NCBI GenBank assembly: GCA_947471365.1
Contig: CANIWQ010000021.1
Location: 1 to 33,227 of the forward strand
Source: Gemmatimonadota bacterium
Lineage (GTDB): Bacteria; Gemmatimonadota; Gemmatimonadetes; Gemmatimonadales; Gemmatimonadaceae
Length of the DNA stretch: 33,227 nt
Direction: 5' to 3'
In this document: positions 21,769 to 27,628 of the stretch, piece by piece
Numbering within the stretch: position 1 is the first letter of the stretch
Layout: each line of letters begins with the position of its first letter
Notes under the pieces: generated by a model
What the model saw: only the letters and a program-made list of their open reading frames with translations
Told to the model about the DNA's origin: nothing
The model's database searches: none
Program-made: the position numbers and the translations under genes

Positions 21769-23301
21769 TTATACCTCTTCCTTCATCCACGACTTCATCA
21801 ACCGCGCGGCACTCTCTACGTCATTTGAGACGGTCTGAACCACGCGATCGCGAAGCTCGGTGTCAGCTTCGGGGAAGTCAAACCGACTCACCGCGGGCGC
21901 CTTGAGCGCCGGAAGCACCAACGCGACGTCTCCAGCCGCAAGCGCATCAGGCGAGACACCGCCGGCGAGCGCGAGCTGTGCGCCACCGCCGCCAGTCGGG
22001 CCCTTGCCCTTGAGCGATTTCAGAGCGGCCATCGCGAGCACAAATGCCAGCAACAGGCCGACGCCCGTTAATACCGGACGCTGGAACTGCTCCACGCGCT
22101 GCGCAAGGTCCGGCTTGGGCGTGGGTTCAAAGACGGTCTTCGGCGTTTCAAACTGCTGACTCGCCACGCTCACTACATCGCCGCGTGTATTATCGACGCC
22201 CACGGCGCTACGGACGAGCATCTCAATACGCGCCAACTCTTGCGCGGTACGTGCCGTGTAGCGTGGAATGGTATCGGCCGCGCCGCTCTGGGGCATGCGC
22301 TTATCGTTGATGAGCACCGCCACCGTGAGCCGCTTGATGTTGCCAATGGCGCCCGAGAAGACTTCCGTGCTCTTGGAGTTTTCGTAGCTATTGGCCACGT
22401 TGGTGCTGGCCGCGCCGCCCTGTGCCCCAGGGGTGATTTCGTTTTTCTGTTCGTTGGTCAGCGCCTGCTTGTCAGGATTGATCTCCTGCACGGTGCGCTC
22501 AATTTTGTCGAAGTTGATCGCGGCCGACACACGCACGCTGGCGTTGTTGTGGCCGACGATCTCCGAAATAAGATCCTGCGCCTTCTTCTCGAGGTACTTT
22601 TCCACGTCCTGCTGCACGCGCAGCTGCTTGCTGCTCAAGCCAAGCGCCGTGCCGCCGTCGTTGGGTTCAGAGAAGAGGCGTCCCGTTTCGTCGTGAATGC
22701 TGACGTTGTCCGGACCCAGCCCGTCCACGCTCGACGACACCAAATGCGCGATGCCGGCCACGACTTCCGCGGCCGGCTGTCCGCCACTGCGCATCGCGAT
22801 CAGCACCGACGCCGTGGCCGGACGGTCATCGGCGCGGCGAAACGCGGGCTGCTCAGAAATCGCGAGGTGAACCTCAGCGCGCTCAATGCCGCGCATGTGG
22901 CCAATCGTGCGCTCAAGTTCTCCCTCAAGCGCGCGACGATAATTCACACGCTGCGTAAAATCGTTCCATCCCCAGCTCGGCCGGTCAAACAGCTCGAGTC
23001 CAGGACGATTGCTGCCTGGGAGTCCGTCCTTGGCCAGCGCCACACGCGCGCGCGCCAGATCGCTCTCAGCGACCAGAATCTCTGCGCCACCACGGGAGAG
23101 TTCGTACTTGATGCCCGCCTGCGTCAGGCGGTCGGCGAGCTCCGAGGCCGTCTGCAACGGCACGTTCGTGATGGCCGGCACCATCGTCGGTGCGGTCGCG
23201 ACACGCGAGGCGACGAGAATCAGCACCGCCACACCGAGGCCCACGGCGCCGATCAACACTCGGCGCAACCCTCCAACGCGGTCGATCAGTTCGTCAAGCA
23301 T
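21769..23301 (-). CDS. fliF: Flagellar MS-ring protein FliF
   Basis: Inner-membrane MS ring on which the basal body is built. It has 510 residues. The first membrane helix is at ~14-31 (RVLIGAVGLGVAVLILVASRV). Ring-building motifs are visible: LTQAGIKYELSRGGAEILVAESDLARARVALAKDGLPGSNRPGLELFDRPSWGWNDFTQRVNYRRALEGELERTIGHMRGIERAEVHLAISEQPAF. The second helix is near 405-430 (VLTGVGLLLAFVLAMAALKSL), and the cytoplasmic tail ends LRDRVVQTVSNDVESAARLMKSWMKEE, the FliG-binding region. It lies 7 bases after fliE. Confidence 0.97.
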   Translation of the reverse strand: MLDELIDRVGGLRRVLIGAVGLGVAVLILVASRVATAPTMVPAITNVPLQTASELADRLTQAGIKYELSRGGAEILVAESDLARARVALAKDGLPGSNRPGLELFDRPSWGWNDFTQRVNYRRALEGELERTIGHMRGIERAEVHLAISEQPAFRRADDRPATASVLIAMRSGGQPAAEVVAGIAHLVSSSVDGLGPDNVSIHDETGRLFSEPNDGGTALGLSSKQLRVQQDVEKYLEKKAQDLISEIVGHNNASVRVSAAINFDKIERTVQEINPDKQALTNEQKNEITPGAQGGAASTNVANSYENSKSTEVFSGAIGNIKRLTVAVLINDKRMPQSGAADTIPRYTARTAQELARIEMLVRSAVGVDNTRGDVVSVASQQFETPKTVFEPTPKPDLAQRVEQFQRPVLTGVGLLLAFVLAMAALKSLKGKGPTGGGGAQLALAGGVSPDALAAGDVALVLPALKAPAVSRFDFPEADTELRDRVVQTVSNDVESAARLMKSWMKEEV

Positions 23302-23308
23302 CTAGCCG

Positions 23309-23647
23309 TCAACCCTGCATGTTGGCGAGCGTGCGATAGGCTTCGGTGAATTTATTGCGGACCTCAATCAACATCTGCAGTGAGATCTGCGCTTCTTCGG
23401 TGGCGGCCATCACCTGATGAATTTCGACGTTGTCGCCGCGAATGAACGCGCCGAGGGTGTCGGCCGCCTTGTCCTGCTGGGCACCGACCTCATTCAGGGC
23501 GCGCTTGAGCGAATCGCCAAACGACGACCCCTCGCTGCCGCCGAGGAGCGGGACCTGCCGTGCTCCACTGTCACCGAGGCCCTGGCCGATGGTGCTGGAA
23601 AGTCCCTGCGTGAATCGCGACGCGGCTGCGCCAATCGGATCGCTCAT
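23309..23647 (-). CDS. fliE: Hook-basal body complex protein FliE
   Basis: Joins the MS ring to the proximal rod and is among the first exported subunits. It has 112 residues. The signature is SFGDSLKRALNEVGAQQDKAADTLGAFIRGDNVEIHQVMAATEEAQISLQMLIEVRNKFTEAYRTLANMQG (family pattern: F...l..al..vn..q..A......f..G...dlh.vmia.ekA.lsfq....vrnK...AYqeimrmqv). It is preceded directly by an unknown gene instead of flgC. Confidence 0.96.
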   Translation of the reverse strand: MSDPIGAAASRFTQGLSSTIGQGLGDSGARQVPLLGGSEGSSFGDSLKRALNEVGAQQDKAADTLGAFIRGDNVEIHQVMAATEEAQISLQMLIEVRNKFTEAYRTLANMQG

Positions 23648-23649
23648 GA

Positions 23650-24003
23650 TCAGGCCCTGATGTCGAGTCGGCGACCGCGAATCGGCGGTGCGTTGGTGGA
23701 CGGGGAGTTGAGATTCATGACCTTCGAATACGTGAGCGGACCAGAGGTCGCCGCGCGCGTGAAGAAGGTGCGCTCTTCATTGGTGAGGATGCTCCAGAGT
23801 GCCGGATCGGTGCCCGCCGGCGGGTGCACGCCACTCGCCGTGGCGGCGGGGCGCTGCGTGTTGGCCGCACTGTCCAGTGTCGGAGTGCCAGCGCGCGTGC
23901 CCATGGCGCGCGCGGCTTCGCCATTGGCCGGACGCGTCTGCGTCTGATCAAGGCGAGCCGTCAGCGCGTCGCGCAGCGAGCTGTTGACGCCGGAAAGACT
24001 CAT
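23650..24003 (-). CDS. Unrecognised small protein between flgC and fliE
   Basis: I do not recognise this 117-residue protein. It has no signal peptide and no membrane helix. The N-terminal two thirds are polar and Ala/Thr/Pro-rich, probably disordered (LDQTQTRPANGEAARAMGTRAG...). The C-terminal part is denser, with DPALWSILTNEERTFFTRAATSGPLTYSKVMNLN and a basic end PPIRGRRLDIRA. The aromatic block LWSILTNEERTFF..A...GPLTY looks like a small conserved motif. Placement between flgC and fliE, in a tight operon of rod genes, suggests an exported rod or basal-body accessory protein or an assembly factor. It starts 11 bases after the flgC stop; fliE starts 2 bases after it. Confidence 0.8.
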   Translation of the reverse strand: MSLSGVNSSLRDALTARLDQTQTRPANGEAARAMGTRAGTPTLDSAANTQRPAATASGVHPPAGTDPALWSILTNEERTFFTRAATSGPLTYSKVMNLNSPSTNAPPIRGRRLDIRA

Positions 24004-24014
24004 CTGAATATCTC

Positions 24015-24545
24015 TTAGATGTCGATGCTGCGACGCAGCATCGACTTAGTGGCTTGAAATACCGTCGCGTTCGCCTCGTACATCCGGCGCGCATCCATCA
24101 AGTCAACGAGTTCATCGGTCACGCGCACGTTCGGATACCGCACATAGCCATCCGTGTTGGCATCCGGATGACTCGGGTCGTACACCAGCGGTCCTTCGCT
24201 CGCGTCTTCGGTGATGGCGGTGACCTGCACGCCGGCCGCACGATCAGCGGGCGCATTGCCCAGCACCGAATCCGGCATCACCGACGTCACGCCAGCGACA
24301 CCGCTTGCACTCGAATAGGCGTCGCTGAACTGCGACGGAACGGCCGGCTGCATTTCCACCACGCGACGACGATACGGGCCCCCACCTTCGGTGCGTGTCG
24401 TCTCGGCGTTCGCAATGTTCGTCGCAATGGTTTCCATCCGCACGCGCTGAGCGGAGAGTCCGCTCGCGGCAATGCCCAGTGTGCGAAACATCGGCCGCGC
24501 GAGCGGCTGCACACCGGTGGGAAGAAATCCGATGGGTTTTGGCAT
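24015..24545 (-). CDS. flgC: Proximal rod protein FlgC
   Basis: Rod subunit of the axial family. It has 176 residues from the ATG at 24545, which has an AGGGACAG ribosome site; the first 18 residues (MPKPIGFLPTGVQPLARP) are an unusual extension. The second ATG at 24491 (MFRTLGIAASGLSAQRVRMETIATNIANAETTRTEGGGPYRRRVVEM) is the usual FlgC start but lacks a ribosome site. The C-terminus YVRYPNVRVTDELVDLMDARRMYEANATVFQATKSMLRRSIDI is characteristic. It lies 3 bases after flgB, and the unknown 117-residue gene follows 11 bases later. Confidence 0.95.
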   Translation of the reverse strand: MPKPIGFLPTGVQPLARPMFRTLGIAASGLSAQRVRMETIATNIANAETTRTEGGGPYRRRVVEMQPAVPSQFSDAYSSASGVAGVTSVMPDSVLGNAPADRAAGVQVTAITEDASEGPLVYDPSHPDANTDGYVRYPNVRVTDELVDLMDARRMYEANATVFQATKSMLRRSIDI

Positions 24546-24548
24546 GGC

Positions 24549-24845
24549 TTACTGTCCCTTGAGGGCTTCGCGCAGCCCCTGATAGGCGTCCTTCAACAAC
24601 CTCGCCGTGGTTTCAAAGCGGAGCTGCTCATCGGCGAGGCTCACCATCTCCGACTCAATGTTGATCGGCCCTTCTTCCTGGCTCCCAGGCATAGCGCCGG
24701 TCTCGGGCAGCGAAAAGCCGCCCTGCTGCTGTGCGGTGGCACGCGCCACGCGATCGGCGATAGCGCGTGTGCGCTGAACGCTCACGTCTAGGCTCGCCTT
24801 GAGCTGGTTTGCCATCGTGGTTCTGCCAACGAAGTCGATCGACAT
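24549..24845 (-). CDS. flgB: Proximal rod protein FlgB, divergent and short
   Basis: First gene of the main rod/MS-ring operon. From the ATG at 24845 it has 98 residues, against the usual 110-140. I chose 24845 because the sigma-54 promoter lies at 24880-24895, so a longer reading to 24896 would start inside the promoter. The start MSIDFVGRTTMANQLKASLDVSVQRTRAIADRVARATAQQQG aligns with FlgB openings, but the hallmark ANN(I/L)ANxxTPGY is absent. The end INIESEMVSLADEQLRFETTARLLKDAYQGLREALKGQ matches the FlgB/FlgC C-terminal pattern (ie.EM..lae.ql.ye...qll...). The call rests on that end and on gene order ahead of flgC. Confidence 0.8.
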   Translation of the reverse strand: MSIDFVGRTTMANQLKASLDVSVQRTRAIADRVARATAQQQGGFSLPETGAMPGSQEEGPINIESEMVSLADEQLRFETTARLLKDAYQGLREALKGQ

Positions 24846-24879
24846 AGAGATTCCGGGTAGTGTTGTCGACCATCCTAAA

Positions 24880-24895
24880 TGCAACCCCAGTGCCA
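24880..24895 (-). promoter_or_regulatory. Sigma-54 promoter of the flgB operon
   Basis: On the minus strand it reads TGGCAC-TGGGG-TTGCA, a full match to the RpoN consensus. Transcription would start near 24869, about 24 bases before the flgB ATG at 24845. It is in the gap between the activator gene's terminator and flgB, where an operon start is needed. Confidence 0.92.
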
Positions 24896-24997
24896 CGCCC
24901 GCTGAGGGATTGAGATAATTGGCTTTAGTTGTTTATTGACAACGAGTTAGCCGCAAATTTTGGGTATTTCTGAAGAGGGCAGGCAGGGGGAAAAAAT

Positions 24998-25030
24998 GGG
25001 GTTAGTCGGCAATAGTTGCCGACTAACCCC
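24998..25030 (-). terminator. Strong terminator after the sigma-54 activator gene
   Basis: A perfect 15-bp stem (24998-25012 with 25016-25030) around a 3-base loop, beginning about 27 bases after the activator stop codon. On the minus strand it is followed by ATTTTTTCCCCC, a run of six T, so this is a textbook rho-independent terminator. Its centre is also the palindromic operator at 25007-25021, so the sequence may serve two roles. Confidence 0.92.
25007..25021. promoter_or_regulatory. Palindromic operator (candidate activator enhancer) upstream of flgB promoter
   Basis: The sequence CGGCAA-TAG-TTGCCG lies in the middle of the terminator stem and is centred about 127 bp upstream of the flgB -24/-12 element. 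The shared 15-bp core with sites near flgF, fliL and the activator gene suggests protein binding as well as termination. Confidence 0.6.
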
Positions 25031-25056
25031 ATCGAGTAACCGAATGTGGCTACTTC

Positions 25057-26640
25057 CTACGGTCCGCTGTCACCTTCTGTGACACTATCCGTGGCACTCT
25101 CCGGGGCGCTGTCCGGGGCGCTGTCCGCACCGCTCGGGCTGTTCAGTTTATTGCGGAGTGTCCGGACCGAGATGCCCAGCATTTCGGCGGCGCGGGTGCG
25201 GTTTCCGCCCGCGGCCTCAAGGGCGCGTTCAATCAGCACCCGTTCGGCGTCCGCCACGTTGAGCGAGTTGAGGAGCACACCCGACGAACTTGGTGCGGCC
25301 GGTGCTCCGCCGTCGGAACGGCGGGAGATTGAACTCGGGACGGTTGGTCCTTCGGTGTCGCCGCCCGCCGGCGGAAGAGGGGTGGCGGGGGTCGCGAAGT
25401 TGGTCGGTCCCGCGCCCAGCGAGGCAGGGCGTGCCGACGGAGGAATCTGGTTGACTCCGGCTACGGGGGTCAGCCCGTAGCGCAGCGGATCAAAGGCATG
25501 CACCTGAATAATTGGGTCATTCGAGAGAATCACGGCGCGTTCCACCGCGTGCTGCAGTTCCCGAACATTCCCCAACCATTCCTGGGCGGTGAGGAAGTCC
25601 AGCGCTTCGGGAGAGATGCCGCGGATTTCCTTCCCCATTTCGGTGCCGGTCTTGACGGCAAAGCGCATGGCGAGGACCGGAATATCTTCCGGCCGCTCGC
25701 GAAGGGGCGGAATGAGAATCGGAATGACGCCCAATCGGTAATAGAGATCGCGACGGAAGGTGCCAGCCGCCGCGTCCGATGCGAGGTCGCGGTTGGTAGT
25801 GGCAATTATTCGCACGTCCACGCGAATCGGCGTGGTGCCACCAACCCGCTCAAACTCCTGCTCTTGGAGCACGCGCAACAGCTTGGCCTGCAAGTCGAGC
25901 CGCATTTCGCTGACTTCGTCGAGCAGGAGCGTTCCGCGGTGGGCGCGCTCAAAGGCCCCTTCGACCCGCTTGATCGCGCCGGTAAATGCGCCCCGCTCGT
26001 GCCCAAAGAGCGCGCTTTCGATGAGGCCCTCGGGGAGGGCGGCGCAGTTGAGCTGAATAAAGGCGCGGTCAGCGCGATCGCTGCGGTCGTGAATGGCGCG
26101 GGCAAAGAGTTCTTTGCCGGTGCCGCTCTCGCCCTGTAGTAGCACGGTGGCGCGCGTGGGCGCCGCCATCGCCACGGTCTGGAGAATGCGGCGCAACGGT
26201 ACCGAATCGCCAATGATCTGACGTTCGTTGCGAAACTCCATCACCTCTCGACGGAGCGCTTCATTCTCACGGCGTAAACGCACGAACTCGAGCGCCTGAT
26301 CCACGGCGAGCTCGAGCTGCTGCGGGCGGATGGGCTTGGTGATGTAATCGACCGCCCCCCCCTTGATGCTCGCGACGGCGTTCTCAATGCTCGCGTAACC
26401 CGTGAGCATAATGAGCGGCACATCGTAGCCATCGCGCGCGAGGAGATTCAGGAACTCCAAGCCCGACAACCCCGGCATCCGGTAATCCGAGATGATAAGG
26501 TCAATGCCGCCGCGCGCGAGAACTTGAAAAGCTTCCGGCACGTTGCGTGCGCCCACCGTGTGATGACCGGCGCGCTCGAGCGTGTCCTGCAAGATGAGGC
26601 CGACTGACGGATCGTCGTCGACGTACAGTATGGAAGCCAT
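25057..26640 (-). CDS. Sigma-54-dependent response regulator (FlrC/FleR/NtrC type)
   Basis: Transcription activator for RpoN promoters. It has 527 residues. Receiver domain at 1-115: acidic pocket D8-D9-D10, phospho-acceptor D52 (SDYRMPG), T80 and K102. AAA+ domain at ~140-375: Walker A GESGTGKE (170-177) and the sigma-54 contact loop GAFTGA (217-222). The C-terminus holds a Fis-type HTH (LEAAGGNRTRAAEMLGISVRTLRNKL), then a short Asp/Ser/Glu-rich tail (SGADSAPDSAPESATDSV). Placed between the filament and rod genes with three RpoN promoters nearby, it is most likely the flagellar activator. The partner kinase is not in the window. Confidence 0.93.
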   Translation of the reverse strand: MASILYVDDDPSVGLILQDTLERAGHHTVGARNVPEAFQVLARGGIDLIISDYRMPGLSGLEFLNLLARDGYDVPLIMLTGYASIENAVASIKGGAVDYITKPIRPQQLELAVDQALEFVRLRRENEALRREVMEFRNERQIIGDSVPLRRILQTVAMAAPTRATVLLQGESGTGKELFARAIHDRSDRADRAFIQLNCAALPEGLIESALFGHERGAFTGAIKRVEGAFERAHRGTLLLDEVSEMRLDLQAKLLRVLQEQEFERVGGTTPIRVDVRIIATTNRDLASDAAAGTFRRDLYYRLGVIPILIPPLRERPEDIPVLAMRFAVKTGTEMGKEIRGISPEALDFLTAQEWLGNVRELQHAVERAVILSNDPIIQVHAFDPLRYGLTPVAGVNQIPPSARPASLGAGPTNFATPATPLPPAGGDTEGPTVPSSISRRSDGGAPAAPSSSGVLLNSLNVADAERVLIERALEAAGGNRTRAAEMLGISVRTLRNKLNSPSGADSAPDSAPESATDSVTEGDSGP

Positions 26641-26669
26641 TCAGGGGCGTCAGGGGATCGTGCTAACTG

Positions 26670-26685
26670 AGCAACGATATACCCA
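26670..26685 (-). promoter_or_regulatory. Possible weak sigma-54 promoter of the activator gene
   Basis: On the minus strand it reads TGGGTA-TATCG-TTGCT: the invariant GG and GC are at correct spacing and the -12 is good, but the -24 matches only partly. It lies 30-45 bases before the activator ATG, next to the operator at 26697. It may not be a true promoter. Confidence 0.35.
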
Positions 26686-26696
26686 AAACCATCACC

Positions 26697-26711
26697 CGGC
26701 AACTCTTGCCG
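26697..26711. promoter_or_regulatory. Palindromic operator upstream of the activator gene
   Basis: The sequence CGGCAA-CTC-TTGCCG is a perfect palindrome, extended to a 10-bp stem at 26693-26715. It lies about 57 bases upstream of the activator ATG, much nearer to the gene than the other three sites are to their promoters. This is a candidate for autoregulation. The longer stem followed by ATGGTTTTGGG on the minus strand could also terminate the fliS operon. Confidence 0.6.
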
Positions 26712-26715
26712 GGTG

Positions 26716-26833
26716 GTATTTGGGAGTTGAGGAGCGAAATCCAGTGACACGGCACAGGTCGCGAACGGTCAAGTAGCCTCGTGCGAGCCCATGCGTACTA
26801 TCTATATAGATGTGAAGGAGCCCGGCCAACCAG
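26716..26833. other. Gap after the chaperone-like gene
   Basis: About 120 bases without a gene between the small chaperone-like gene and the hairpin at 26693-26715. It holds a perfect 12-bp palindrome ATCTATATAGAT at 26800-26811 just after that gene's stop, of unknown role. A minus-strand TTGACC hexamer (near 26770) could be a -35 for the activator gene, but I see no convincing -10 at the right distance. Confidence 0.4.
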
Positions 26834-27196
26834 CTAGTTCGAGCGGTTGAGGAGCCCGGTATTCGAGTTCCGCGAGGCGCTGGTGTAGCCGATGGCTGCC
26901 TCGCTGCCTTTTGACAGCTGGGCGAGCTCGCGTCCCACCCGTGCGACCTCAATGCCGATGGCCTGTGTCATGGCGCTATGACTCTGCCGAGCACGCTCGG
27001 CCGCTTCGAGTATGGCTTCTCGCCCGGGTCCCGACGTGTGCTCGATCCCCGCCTGCACTTCCATGAGAATCCCGTCGGCCTGCTCAAAAATTTCCCCGAG
27101 CGCCAAGGCATCATGCGCCGCGTGGCAGCGGGCATGGTCAAAGAGGCGCTCAAGTTGCTCGAGCCGTTCAATCACGGACTCTGCCGAAGCGATCAC
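26834..27196 (-). CDS. Small helical protein after fliS, possible FliT-like chaperone
   Basis: A 120-residue protein with a GTG start that overlaps the fliS stop (GTGA). It appears nearly all helical and acidic: ESVIERLEQLERLFDHARCHAAHDALALGEIFEQADGILMEVQAGIE..., with a polar end (TSASRNSNTGLLNRSN). Family similarity is not obvious. In fliC-fliD-fliS operons this place is usually held by FliT (FliD chaperone), and the size and helical make-up fit FliT or FlgN. That name is an inference from position, so no symbol is given. Confidence 0.7.
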   Translation of the reverse strand: MIASAESVIERLEQLERLFDHARCHAAHDALALGEIFEQADGILMEVQAGIEHTSGPGREAILEAAERARQSHSAMTQAIGIEVARVGRELAQLSKGSEAAIGYTSASRNSNTGLLNRSN

Positions 27197-27591
27197 GCCA
27201 CGTCTCGGCGCGGTGCGACCGTAATGGTGTGGAACGCATCGCGCAGCTCGCGAACCATGGCGATAATCGTGTCGAGCTTGGCGAGTTCTGGGCGCACGCC
27301 GAGCGAGGTCAGTTCACCAAACAGAAAGACGTAGAGCGCGCTGAGTTCCTTGGCGATGCTCCCCCCGCGTTCTTGGTCGAGCGACGCGAGCAGTTCACCA
27401 ATAATTTCCAACGATTTCTCAAAACCCGCGCACCGTACCTCGACCTTGTTCATCGTGATGCCGACCCGGGCCCGCTGTAGCGCGGTGAGGAGTCCGTCAA
27501 ATGTGAGCACCACGAGCTGGCCTCGGCTCGAGGTGAGGACCTGCGACGCGCGGTACGCGTTGTTCGCCGAAGCGGCATACGGATTGGACAA
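27193..27591 (-). CDS. fliS: Flagellin export chaperone FliS
   Basis: Binds the C-terminal end of flagellin in the cytoplasm and delivers it to the export gate. From the TTG at 27591 it has 132 residues. I prefer this start because AGGAG lies 8 bases upstream, and the resulting opening SNPYAASANNAYRASQVLTSS matches the family (NPY..Y....v.tasp..l). A GTG at 27600 adds three residues but overlaps the ribosome site. The family core is LVVLTFDGLLTALQRARVGITMNKVEVRCAGFEKSLEIIGELLASLD and the C-terminal part is LSALYVFLFGELTSLGVRPELAKLDTIIAMVRELRDAF. It is cotranscribed with fliD. Confidence 0.93.
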   Translation of the reverse strand: MSNPYAASANNAYRASQVLTSSRGQLVVLTFDGLLTALQRARVGITMNKVEVRCAGFEKSLEIIGELLASLDQERGGSIAKELSALYVFLFGELTSLGVRPELAKLDTIIAMVRELRDAFHTITVAPRRDVA

Positions 27592-27628
27592 GCCTGTCAC
27601 TCCTGTAGAGGTCTCTTACGAGTATCGG

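Noticed and set aside
24846..24896. Upstream extension of flgB to 24896
   Set aside because: It would start at the sigma-54 promoter element, upstream of the predicted transcript start.
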